Part shown: positions 57,280-64,000 of the stretch, one piece after another
How positions within the stretch are numbered: the first letter of the stretch is position 1
How the letters are laid out: the number at the start of each line of letters is the position of its first letter
Origin: Micromonospora rifamycinica
Lineage (GTDB): Bacteria; Actinomycetota; Actinomycetes; Mycobacteriales; Micromonosporaceae
Reading direction: 5' to 3'
DNA: 64,000 nucleotides
Assembly (NCBI RefSeq): GCF_900090265.1
Contig: NZ_LT607752.1
Span: 2,294,001 to 2,358,000 of the forward strand
Program-made: the position numbers and the translations under genes
Notes under the pieces: generated by a model
Told to the model about the DNA's origin: nothing
Databases searched by the model: none
Seen by the model: the letters and a program-made list of their open reading frames with translations, nothing else

Positions 57280-58677
57280 TCAGCCGGTGACCCGGGTGGG
57301 GGCCGTCGGGTCGAACGCCGCCTCGACGGCCACCTCCTCCACCCCGCGCAGCAGCGCCTCGGCCTGGGCCTCGGTGAAGCAGCCCAGGTCGAAGATGACC
57401 TGGAGGAAGATGGTGTCGGGGTGGTCCTCGACGGTGATGAACGCCTGCTCGGGCAGGTGGTCCAGGGTGCCGTCCCAGACCAGGAACGTCTCGACCGCCT
57501 TCCGCCGGATCTGCTCCGGGGTCACCTCCCCGGCACGGGCGGCGTCGTCGGCCGCCTGCCGGGTGACCACCCGCCGGTCGTTGATCCGCAGGGTCACCCG
57601 GGCCGGATACCCGCGCTCGTCGTCCAGCCGGGCGCTGGTCTCGGCGAGCTGCACCGGGTCGTAGTAGGCGTACATCCCGGCGGCGACCGACGCCCGGCGG
57701 GCCCGGGTCACCACTTCGTCCACCGTGGTGTCGGCGGCGTCCACGGTGAGCACGCCGTTCTGGCTCAGCGGGGCGATGGCCTCGGCGAACCCGGGCCGGA
57801 ACCGGTTGCCCACGATGAGCTTGGCGGTCAGCGGGCTGACCCCGGTGGCCCGGCCGACCGCCACCGCGATGACCGCGAGCAGCACCCGGGAGGTGTCCGT
57901 CCTGGTCCGTCGGGCGATGGCCCGCACCGCCAGGTGGGCCGCGGGCGAGCTGAACCGGCCGTGCCAGAACCGCCGGCCGTGCCGCCCGGCCGGGTTGGTG
58001 ACCTCGCCGAAGGTCGACGGCGGGATGGCCCGCAGGTGCGTCTCCCAGTGCCGGACCGCCCGGTCGCTGACCCGGCGCAGCGGTGGCGTGCGCTCCCGCC
58101 GGCCGAGGTCGAGCAGGTCCACGGTACGCGGGTCGGGGGTACGGCGGGCCGCCAGGTCGACCAGCCCGAGGTCGGCCATCAGCAGGGCGGTCGCCGTGCC
58201 GTCGACCACCAGGTGGTCGAGGGTCAGCACCCGGTGCACCGGGACGCCCCGGTGCCGGACCACCGCCATCCGCACCGACCAGTCCCGGTAGAGGTCGTAG
58301 TGGGTCAGCAGCCGGGCGTGGCCCAGCTCGTAGGCGAACTTCGCCACGTCGGCCGGGTCGGCGTCGTCCGGAACGTCCAGCACGTCGAGGGCGATCTCCC
58401 CGTCGGCGGACACCACCTGGCAGGGTTCACCCCGGTCGTCGGTGCCCAGCCGCATCCGCAGCGCCGGATACCGGCTCATCAGGTCGCCGAGCTGCGCCGC
58501 GAGCTGGGCCACGGTGACCCCCGCCGGCACCGGGTGCGCGCCGCTGACGTTGTGCGTCCACCCGGTCTCCCGCATGTCCTGCATGATCGCCAGTTGACCC
58601 CAGGTCAGCGGCGCGGTCCCGGCCCCCGGGCCGGCGAACGGGACGAGCACCTGCGCCTCGGCGGTCTCCGCGAACAT
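57280..58677 (-). CDS. Stand-alone condensation-domain-like acyltransferase
   Basis: A 465-residue protein of the chloramphenicol-acetyltransferase/NRPS condensation fold. The HHxxxDG motif reads DHLVVDG: His155, equivalent to the catalytic second His, and Asp159 are kept, while the first His is Asp154. Other family features are weak and no adenylation or carrier domain is attached. Such free proteins (PapA5-like) esterify or amidate an acceptor with an acyl group delivered by a carrier protein. The adjacent ACP and phosphopantetheinyl transferase genes suit this. ATG 58677 lies six bases from a TCTGAT box, so the mRNA should be leaderless. Confidence 0.8.
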   Translation of the reverse strand: MFAETAEAQVLVPFAGPGAGTAPLTWGQLAIMQDMRETGWTHNVSGAHPVPAGVTVAQLAAQLGDLMSRYPALRMRLGTDDRGEPCQVVSADGEIALDVLDVPDDADPADVAKFAYELGHARLLTHYDLYRDWSVRMAVVRHRGVPVHRVLTLDHLVVDGTATALLMADLGLVDLAARRTPDPRTVDLLDLGRRERTPPLRRVSDRAVRHWETHLRAIPPSTFGEVTNPAGRHGRRFWHGRFSSPAAHLAVRAIARRTRTDTSRVLLAVIAVAVGRATGVSPLTAKLIVGNRFRPGFAEAIAPLSQNGVLTVDAADTTVDEVVTRARRASVAAGMYAYYDPVQLAETSARLDDERGYPARVTLRINDRRVVTRQAADDAARAGEVTPEQIRRKAVETFLVWDGTLDHLPEQAFITVEDHPDTIFLQVIFDLGCFTEAQAEALLRGVEEVAVEAAFDPTAPTRVTG

Positions 58678-58683
58678 CGGTCC

Positions 58684-58713
58684 ATCAGAGCAACGCCGAT
58701 CGGCGCGTGTCAA
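58684..58713 (-). promoter_or_regulatory. Leaderless promoter with embedded palindrome, condensation-like gene
   Basis: Minus strand: TTGACA (58713-58708), 18-base spacer, TCTGAT (58689-58684), then six bases and ATG 58677. The spacer contains the perfect palindrome CGCCGATCGGCG (58694-58705), a possible repressor site. The whole arrangement is nearly copied in front of the ACP leader at 59508-59543. Confidence 0.7.
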
Positions 58714-58782
58714 CGTCACAAATCGCCGCCGACGACCGGGGCGTCGGCAGCGTCGTGGTGCCGGCGGACCGGGCAGCGGCGT

Positions 58783-58788
58783 TAGGGT
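58783..58788 (+). promoter_or_regulatory. -10-like TAGGGT, leaderless start of the phosphopantetheinyl transferase gene
   Basis: TAGGGT is followed by six bases and ATG 58795, with no ribosome site. No convincing -35 is seen at 17-18 bases upstream. Confidence 0.45.
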
Positions 58789-58794
58789 ACGGCC

Positions 58795-59469
58795 ATGCGG
58801 GACACCGTCCGGGTCTGGACCGTGCCGGCCCGGGTGACCCCGGACGAGCTGGCCCGGTACCACGCGGTGCTCGATGCCGGCGAGCGGTCCCGGGCGGCGG
58901 CGCTCGCCGACGCGGCGACCCGGGACCGGTTCACGGTGGGGCACGGGGCGCTACGTCTGCTGGTCGGCCGGATCCTGGACGTGCCGCCTGAGCGGCTGCG
59001 CTGGTCACGGGGTCGGCACGGCAAGCCGACGCTGGCCGATCCCGGGGGCGGACCGCAGACGAGCCTGTCGTACTCCGCCGATCTCGTCGCGCTGGCGGTG
59101 GGCGGTCGCCGGGCGGTCGGGGTCGACATCCAGCACCCCTCGCCGGGGCTGGACCCGGTGGGTCTGGCCGACCGGTTCTTCGCCACCGAGGAGGCGCGGC
59201 AGGTCGCCTCCGGAGCCACCGCCGCCGTCCGGGCCGACCGGTTCGCCCGGTTGTGGGCGCGCAAGGAGGCCGTGGTCAAGGCGGCCGGGGGTCGGCTCTG
59301 GCCCAATCTGGCGATGCCGGTGTACCGGGGCGACCTGGTGCGGTGCGCCGACCCGGTGGGCGTACACCGGGTGACCGACGTGGTGACCCCGGCCGGATAC
59401 CGGATCGCGGTGGCCCTGACCGGGGACGCGCCGTACGTCGTCGAGTCGTGCCGGGGCCTCGGCGGGTGA
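58795..59469 (+). CDS. Sfp-type 4'-phosphopantetheinyl transferase
   Basis: A 224-residue enzyme of the Sfp/AcpT group. GVDIQ (Asp111) and WARKEAVVKA are the two hallmark Mg- and CoA-binding motifs, and the N-terminal GRHGKP matches the substrate segment. It moves phosphopantetheine from CoA to the Ser of carrier domains, converting them to the active form. Its likely clients are the discrete ACP encoded directly downstream, the second ACP and the PKS ACP domains. It is divergent from the condensation-like gene, and both seem to have leaderless mRNAs. Confidence 0.94.
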   Translation: MRDTVRVWTVPARVTPDELARYHAVLDAGERSRAAALADAATRDRFTVGHGALRLLVGRILDVPPERLRWSRGRHGKPTLADPGGGPQTSLSYSADLVALAVGGRRAVGVDIQHPSPGLDPVGLADRFFATEEARQVASGATAAVRADRFARLWARKEAVVKAAGGRLWPNLAMPVYRGDLVRCADPVGVHRVTDVVTPAGYRIAVALTGDAPYVVESCRGLGG

Positions 59470-59507
59470 CGTGCACCGGGCACCGCGGACGAAGATCGCC
59501 GCACCCG

Positions 59508-59537
59508 TTGACACCCTCCGATCCCGTTTGCTCTGAT
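59508..59537 (+). promoter_or_regulatory. Promoter of the ACP-glycosyltransferase unit, twin of the condensation-gene promoter
   Basis: TTGACA (59508-59513), 18-base spacer, TCTGAT (59532-59537), then six bases to ATG 59544. Compared with 58713-58678 on the minus strand, GTTGACAC, CCGATC and TTGCTCTGATG are identical at the same spacing. The palindrome is reduced here to CCGATC. Confidence 0.7.
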
Positions 59538-59543
59538 GACTCC

Positions 59544-59567
59544 ATGGTGGAGCGCAGGGTCCAGTGA
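59544..59567 (+). CDS. Seven-codon leader peptide overlapping the ACP start
   Basis: ATG 59544 encodes MVERRVQ and stops at TGA 59565-59567, which overlaps the ACP start GTG 59564 as GTGA. The ATG lies six bases after a TCTGAT -10 box, so translation probably starts from a leaderless mRNA and passes by re-initiation to the ACP. The alternative is that the ACP is translated independently from a long-leader mRNA with GGAG at 59549-59552. Confidence 0.5.
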   Translation: MVERRVQ

Positions 59568-59845
59568 CAGAGTCCGACACGGCCGCCCCGCCGCGGCTAC
59601 GCGCGCAGGTCGTCGACCGCATGACCACGCTGCTGACCCGGATGCTCAAACCCGAGGCCCCGGTCACCGAGCGGACCCAGCTCATGGACGAGCTGGGCCT
59701 CAGCTCCTCCCTCGCGCTGGAGCTGCTGCTCGAGCTGGAGGACGAGCTGGAGATCCAGATCGACGTGGAGGACCTCGACGAGGACCGGATGACCACGGTC
59801 GGCGACCTGGCCGACTACATCACCGAGCACAGCACCCCCCGCTGA
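59564..59845 (+). CDS. Discrete acyl carrier protein
   Basis: A 93-residue acidic protein with the ACP helix pattern. At the phosphopantetheine site the usual LGLDSL reads LGLSSS (residues 44-49); Ser48 aligns with the modified Ser, and the preceding Asp is Ser47. Acidic helices II-III follow (LELEDELEIQIDVEDLDED). GTG 59564 overlaps the leader-peptide stop. It lies between the phosphopantetheinyl transferase gene and a glycosyltransferase gene, and could carry an acyl chain for the nearby condensation-like or KAS enzymes. Confidence 0.85.
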   Translation: MTESDTAAPPRLRAQVVDRMTTLLTRMLKPEAPVTERTQLMDELGLSSSLALELLLELEDELEIQIDVEDLDEDRMTTVGDLADYITEHSTPR

Positions 59846-59888
59846 CGGCCCGCGACCGGGGCCTGGCCGGCGTTTCCGAAGGAGTCCC

Positions 59889-61211
59889 ATGCCGACCATG
59901 GACCGGCCCCGCCTGAGCGTGGTGATCCCCGCCCACGACAACGGTTCGGTGCTCGACACCACACTGGCGTCGCTGACCCGGCAGAGCCTGCCGGCGGAGG
60001 AGTTCGAGGTCGTCGTCGGCGACGACGGCTCGGCCGTCCCGCTGGCCCCGGTCGTCGAGCGCTACGCCGACCGGCTGCGGATCAGTTGCGTGCGCAGCGA
60101 CACCAACCGGGGCCGCAGCGCCAACCGCAACGCGGCGGCGGCCCGCGCCACCGCCGACACCCTGCTGTTCCTGGACGCCGACACGGTGGCGCACCCCGGC
60201 CTGCTGGCCCGGCACCGGGCCTACCACGCGGCCCTCGACGGGCGGCCCGGGGTCCTGCTGGGGCAGCGCTACGACCTCGACTGGGCCGGTGCGGACGCCC
60301 TGCGCCGGGGTGAGCCGATCGACCCGCTGATGCTGGACGCCGAGCGGGGCGACCCCCGGCTGGAGGACATCGCCCATCCGCAGCGGATCAAGGATTTCCC
60401 CAGCGCGCCCTGGGTGCTCGGGCTGACCCACAACGCGTCGGTGGACCGGGAGTCGTTCCTGCGGGTGGCCGGCTTCGACGAGGCGATGGTCAAGTGGGGG
60501 TTCGAGGACCTGGACTTCTTCTACCGGGTCTTCCACCTGCACGGGGCCCGGCCCGACCTGTTCCGGCTGGACGTCGAGGCGCTCTCCTACCATCTGCCGC
60601 ACTTCCGCAAGACCTCCAACGGCATGGCCTCGATGGACAACATGAAGCACATGCTGCGCAAGCACCTGCGCTACGACGTCGAGGTGCTGTACGCGATCAA
60701 CACGTTCGGCCGGCACCTGGGCCGGATCCGGCTCTACGGCGAGGCGATCGAGGCGTACCGGCGCAACGGGTTGGGGCGGCCGGACGCGCTGCCGGACGCG
60801 CTGCGGGCGGAGCTGGCCACCGGCACGGCGCTGGTGATCGGCAACGGGGTGTCCGCCCTGGAACTGGGGTCCGGCTCGCACACCTTCGACCACGACGCAC
60901 CGCCCGGCCCGACCAACTCGCACCTGCTCGGCACCGTGCTCCAGCAGTTCCGGGCCGGTGCGCTGGATCTGATCGTCAACGTCGACCTGTGGCGCTTTCT
61001 CCTCCCGGAGGATCTGCCGGCCTTCCTGACCCGGGGGCTGCTCAAGGCCGACCGGATCGAACTGGTCGCCACCCACGTCCCGGTGGACCAGCGGGCGATG
61101 CTGCCGGTGCCCTTCATGGCGGATCTCGACTACCTGGTCGACATGCTGCACCGGCACTTCACCGTCACGGTCGGCGTCCACGACGGCGCGACCCTGTTGA
61201 CGGTGCGCTGA
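59889..61211 (+). CDS. Family 2 glycosyltransferase (GT-A)
   Basis: A 440-residue glycosyltransferase from ATG 59889 with AAGGAG upstream, 43 bases after the ACP gene. The GT-A nucleotide domain begins LSVVIPAHDNGSVLDTTLAS; LFLDADT contains the metal-binding DxD; and KWGFEDLDFFYR (Glu206-Asp207) is the acceptor/catalytic-base region of chondroitin-polymerase/GalNAc-transferase-like enzymes. The C-terminal 180 residues are unassigned. There is no signal peptide or membrane segment. An inverting transferase in an operon with an ACP is unusual; the acceptor might be an ACP-bound or free acyl product. Confidence 0.88.
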   Translation: MPTMDRPRLSVVIPAHDNGSVLDTTLASLTRQSLPAEEFEVVVGDDGSAVPLAPVVERYADRLRISCVRSDTNRGRSANRNAAAARATADTLLFLDADTVAHPGLLARHRAYHAALDGRPGVLLGQRYDLDWAGADALRRGEPIDPLMLDAERGDPRLEDIAHPQRIKDFPSAPWVLGLTHNASVDRESFLRVAGFDEAMVKWGFEDLDFFYRVFHLHGARPDLFRLDVEALSYHLPHFRKTSNGMASMDNMKHMLRKHLRYDVEVLYAINTFGRHLGRIRLYGEAIEAYRRNGLGRPDALPDALRAELATGTALVIGNGVSALELGSGSHTFDHDAPPGPTNSHLLGTVLQQFRAGALDLIVNVDLWRFLLPEDLPAFLTRGLLKADRIELVATHVPVDQRAMLPVPFMADLDYLVDMLHRHFTVTVGVHDGATLLTVR

Positions 61212-61256
61212 GCCGTCCGACGCGCCCCCTGTTGACGGTGCGCTGAGCCGTCCGAC
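61192..61256 (+). repeat. 35-bp tandem duplication across the glycosyltransferase stop codon
   Basis: A 30-base sequence at 61192-61221 recurs exactly at 61227-61256; the five bases after each copy differ by one (34 of 35 overall). The first copy holds the last six codons and TGA of the glycosyltransferase gene. Loss of the first copy would leave the C terminus unchanged, so it looks like a recent, neutral slippage duplication. Confidence 0.9.
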
Positions 61257-61271
61257 ACGCCGCTGTCGGGT

Positions 61272-61296
61272 GGCCGCCAGCGTGGTGCCGGCGGCC
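61272..61296. terminator. Hairpin between convergent glycosyltransferase and KAS II genes
   Basis: GGCCGCC (61272-61278) pairs with GGCGGCC (61290-61296) around an 11-base loop, directly beyond the KAS II stop. Confidence 0.45.
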
Positions 61297-61298
61297 GG

Positions 61299-62534
61299 TC
61301 ACGCCCCCGGGTGGCCGAGGATCAGGCTGACGTTGTGGCCGCCGAAGCCGAAGGAGTTGGACATCACGGTGGCCACCGCGGTGGTCCGGGGCTGCTTGCG
61401 GATGTGGTCGATCTCGTCGGCCGGGTCCGGTTCGTCGAGGTTGTGGGTCGGCGGCAGCACGCCGCGCCGCAGCGCCTCGACGCCGATGGCCGCCTCGATC
61501 ACCCCGGAGACGCCGAGCACGTGCCCGGTCACCCCCTTGGTGGAACTCACCGGCGGGGTGGCCGCACCATAGACGTCCCGCAGCGCGGCCACCTCGGCCG
61601 CGTCGCCGGCCTTGGTGCTCGTGCCGTGGGCGTTGAGGTACCCGATGTCGTCGGGGCGCAGCCCGGCGTCGCGCAGCGCCGTCCGCATGCAGTGCGCGGC
61701 GCCGGAACCGTCGGGGCGGGGGGTGGTGGGATGGTAGGCGTCGTTGTTCGCGCCCCACCCGAGCAGGTCGGCGTGCCGCCGGGCGCCGCGCGCCACCGCG
61801 TGTGCGGTGCGTTCCAGCACGAACACCCCGGCGCCCTCGCCGAGGACGAGGCCGTTGCGGCGGCGGTCGAACGGGCGGCTCGCGGCGGTCGGGTCGGACC
61901 AGCCGCGGGCGAGCGCGCGGGCGTTGCCGAACGCGTCGACGAAGGTCGGGAAGAGGGGTGCCTCGCTGCATCCGCAGAGCACCACGTCGGCTTCGTCGGC
62001 GCGGAGGATCCGCACCGCCTCGCCGATCGACTGGGCGCCGGCCGCGCAGGCGGTCCCGATCGACGAGGTGTAGCCCCGGATGCCGTACCGGATGGCGATC
62101 CGGGCCGCGCCCATGTTGGGCAGCGTCCCGGGCAGCATGTACGGGCTGACCCCGAACCGGCCCCGCTCAGCCCGCGCGAGCACCTGGTCGGCCAGCGTGG
62201 ACAGCCCGCCGACGCCGGAGACGATCACGGCGACCCGGTACGGGTCGACGTCCCGGCCCACCTCGATACCGGCGTCGGCCAGCGCGTCCCCGGCCGCCCG
62301 CAGGGCCATCACGATCGAGCGGTCCGCCACCCGGGACTCGGGGCCGGGCAGCACGCTCGCCGGGTCGATGGCCGGGCTGAACGCCGCGACGTCGACGACG
62401 CCGTGCACGGGGTGCCCCTCGGCGGGTCGGGTCAGGCCGGACCGGCCCTCGCAGACCGCGTCGAACACCTCGGCGGCCCGGGAGCCGACGGGGCTCACCA
62501 GCCCGATCCCGGTCACCGTCACGCCGGCGGGCAC
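61299..62534 (-). CDS. Beta-ketoacyl-ACP synthase II (FabF-like)
   Basis: A 411-residue KAS II from GTG 62534 with GGGAGGG nearby. The Cys-His-His triad is intact: Cys163 in TACAAGAQ, His in NAHGTSTKAGD, His in KGVTGHVLGVSG. The C terminus has SNSFGFGGHNVSLIL. It resembles FabF and discrete KS enzymes of secondary pathways more than modular KS domains. It follows its carrier protein gene by 97 bases and should elongate acyl chains on that ACP with malonyl units. No dedicated ketoreductase, dehydratase or enoylreductase is in this block, so reduction would need primary FAS enzymes. Confidence 0.94.
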   Translation of the reverse strand: MPAGVTVTGIGLVSPVGSRAAEVFDAVCEGRSGLTRPAEGHPVHGVVDVAAFSPAIDPASVLPGPESRVADRSIVMALRAAGDALADAGIEVGRDVDPYRVAVIVSGVGGLSTLADQVLARAERGRFGVSPYMLPGTLPNMGAARIAIRYGIRGYTSSIGTACAAGAQSIGEAVRILRADEADVVLCGCSEAPLFPTFVDAFGNARALARGWSDPTAASRPFDRRRNGLVLGEGAGVFVLERTAHAVARGARRHADLLGWGANNDAYHPTTPRPDGSGAAHCMRTALRDAGLRPDDIGYLNAHGTSTKAGDAAEVAALRDVYGAATPPVSSTKGVTGHVLGVSGVIEAAIGVEALRRGVLPPTHNLDEPDPADEIDHIRKQPRTTAVATVMSNSFGFGGHNVSLILGHPGA

Positions 62535-62631
62535 GGGTGTCCCTCCCGTCCGGTCCCGTCGACCCGCCGCACCGGCGAGCCACGCCGGTGACCCACCGGG
62601 CGGACGACGCGGGAGGACGTGGCGGGCATGC

Positions 62632-62892
62632 TCAGTGCGCCGAGGCGGGCTGGATCCGCAGTGACACCGTGCGGCAGAACTCGCCGACGGTCATCATGGA
62701 CAGCGCCTCCGCCTCGTCGTCGTCGAAGGTCACCCCGAACCGGTCCTCCACCCGCACCGCCAACTCGGCGAGGCCGAGCGAGTCCACGTCGAGACCGGCC
62801 GGACCGAACACGGTGTCGTCGTCGGCGTCGGAGATGTCGTACTTCATCTCGGTCAGCGCGGCGAAGAGGAACGCGCGGATCTCATCGGTCAT
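62632..62892 (-). CDS. Discrete acyl carrier protein paired with KAS II
   Basis: An 86-residue acidic ACP from ATG 62892 behind GGAAAGG. The modified Ser38 lies in LDVDSLGLAEL; the pattern of acidic helices and MMTVGEF near the C terminus is typical. It lies directly upstream of the KAS II gene, the standard order for an ACP-KS pair, and downstream of a P450 gene with a 170-base gap (62893-63062) that shows no gene. Confidence 0.94.
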   Translation of the reverse strand: MTDEIRAFLFAALTEMKYDISDADDDTVFGPAGLDVDSLGLAELAVRVEDRFGVTFDDDEAEALSMMTVGEFCRTVSLRIQPASAH

Positions 62893-63062
62893 GTCCGTTG
62901 TTTCCTTTCCGGAGATCGGCGTCGGCGGACCCGGCGGCCGGTGGGGACGCGGAAGGCGTGGCGGTGGCCGGGGACGCGGCCGGGAACCAGGGGCGACGTC
63001 GGTGTGAACCGTCGCCGGCTGGCCACCGGAGCAGCCGCTCCGTCGGAATTGACCTTACTCAA

Positions 63063-64000
63063 TCAAGACGGTTCCGCAAGGTCCACCCGGACGGTGCGGA
63101 CCGACCGATCGGTGTGCGGGGCGACCACGTGCACGGGCAGCCGGTCGTGGCCCCGCAGCATGAGTTCACGCCGCTCGCCGGGGGCCTCGGCGAGCGTCAG
63201 CCCGGGGAACCGGTCCAGCAGCCGGGGCAGGACGAGCCGGCCCTCCGCCCGGCCGAGCGCGGCACCGAGGCAGTAGTGCGGCCCGCCGCTGAACGCCAGG
63301 TGCCGGTTGTCCCGGCGGGACGGGTCGAAGGAGTCCGGCGCGGTGAACCGGCGCGGATCGCGGTTGGCCGCCCCGGTCAGTACCAGCACCGACCGTCCCT
63401 TGGCGACGGTCACCCCGGCGATCTCGGTGTCCTCGGCGGCGTAGCGGACCGCGAAGTGCACCGGTGGCTCGTACCGCAGGATCTCCTCCACGTAGGCCGG
63501 TGCCAGCGACGGGTCGGCGCGCAGCGCGGCGAGGGCGGCGGGCCGCGCGGTGAGCAGGGCCAGCCCGTTGCCGAACAGGTTCGCCGTGGTCCGGAACCCG
63601 GCGTTGTACATGACGATGAGGTTGGCCGACAGCTCGGCCTCGGTCAGCTGGTCGGGCTGCTCGTCGCGGATCCGGACGAGGGCCGAGACGAGGTCGTCGC
63701 GGGGTTCCGCCCGCCGGGCGGCCACCAGGGCGGCGAAGTAGCCGGTCAGCTCCTCGGCGGCGGCGTTGGCGGCCCGGATCTCCCGGAACGAGCGCGGCCC
63801 GATCTCCAGCACGGCGTCGAACGCCCGGACCCGGGACGGGAACCAGTCCCGGTCGCGCTGCGGCACTCCGAGCAGCTCGCCGACGACGGCGCTGGGCAGC
63901 GGCAGGGCGAACGCGGCCATGAAGTCGACCGGCCGACCGTCGGCACCCGCCTCGGCGAGCCCGTCGAGCAGCCCGTCGGCGATCCGCAGGATGGCCGGTT
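63063..64000 (-). CDS. Cytochrome P450, N-terminal part beyond the window
   Basis: The last 311 residues of a class I P450; the frame is open to the right edge. ExxR lies in EILR and the heme loop is FSGGPHYCLG. In the I-helix the canonical AGxET(T) reads AGFRTT: Arg stands where Asp or Glu normally relays protons, an uncommon change that may alter chemistry. It ends upstream of the ACP-KAS II pair and is probably co-transcribed. P450s acting on ACP-bound acyl chains often lie beside their carrier gene, so hydroxylation of an ACP-bound chain is one option. Confidence 0.9.
   Translation of the reverse strand, partial: PAILRIADGLLDGLAEAGADGRPVDFMAAFALPLPSAVVGELLGVPQRDRDWFPSRVRAFDAVLEIGPRSFREIRAANAAAEELTGYFAALVAARRAEPRDDLVSALVRIRDEQPDQLTEAELSANLIVMYNAGFRTTANLFGNGLALLTARPAALAALRADPSLAPAYVEEILRYEPPVHFAVRYAAEDTEIAGVTVAKGRSVLVLTGAANRDPRRFTAPDSFDPSRRDNRHLAFSGGPHYCLGAALGRAEGRLVLPRLLDRFPGLTLAEAPGERRELMLRGHDRLPVHVVAPHTDRSVRTVRVDLAEPS

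Overview
The DNA is very GC-rich, codons end mostly in G or C, GTG and TTG starts are common, and two blocks of secondary-metabolite genes flank ordinary chromosomal genes. This fits an actinomycete, probably a Micromonosporaceae member; the family is an inference from gene content and style, not from a marker gene. No rRNA, tRNA, CRISPR array, transposase, integrase or recognisable pathway regulator was found.

Region 1 (1-26701, all minus strand) holds four modular type I polyketide synthase genes transcribed toward the left edge. In order of transcription they are KS-AT-DH-KR-ACP; KS-AT-KR-ACP-KS-AT-KR-ACP; KS-AT-KR-ACP; and KS-AT-DH-KR-ACP-KS-AT... (cut by the edge). Five ATs carry the malonyl signature (HAFH) and one the methylmalonyl signature (YASH). 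No enoylreductase, loading module or thioesterase is visible, so both ends of the assembly line lie elsewhere. The predicted chain is a hydroxylated, partly unsaturated polyketide with one methyl branch in this part.

Region 2 (26702-37947) is mostly non-biosynthetic: a secreted beta-propeller-like protein, a secreted GH16 glucanase with a ricin-type lectin domain behind a CebR-like operator, a small unknown protein, a NYN-LOTUS RNA-binding/nuclease-like protein, a DUF1275 membrane protein, and an 1821-residue single-chain acyl-CoA carboxylase with a eukaryote-like layout. Strong hairpins separate convergent genes.

Region 3 (37948-64000) is a second dense block of biosynthetic genes: an AMP-forming acyl ligase, a DrrAB-type ABC exporter, two family 1 glycosyltransferases, a KAS III with Cys followed by a KAS III-like protein with Ser at that position, an O-methyltransferase, a TauD-type dioxygenase, three P450s, a stand-alone condensation-domain-like protein, an Sfp-type phosphopantetheinyl transferase, two discrete ACPs, a family 2 glycosyltransferase and a KAS II.

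Inside it is a minus-strand operon of five genes, each overlapping the next by four bases: polyprenyl diphosphate synthase, UbiA-type prenyltransferase, squalene-hopene-cyclase-family protein, squalene-epoxidase-like flavoprotein and PLP aminotransferase. The cyclase lacks the DxDD acid. Together with the epoxidase this suggests epoxide-initiated cyclisation of a prenyl chain. My reading is a terpenoid or meroterpenoid pathway joined to acyl/polyketide chemistry and glycosylation. Whether regions 1 and 3 make one compound or two cannot be decided from the sequence.

Several genes appear to have leaderless or near-leaderless mRNAs: a -10-like hexamer lies about six bases before the start codon. 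Two of these promoters, in front of the condensation-like gene and the first discrete ACP, are almost the same sequence.
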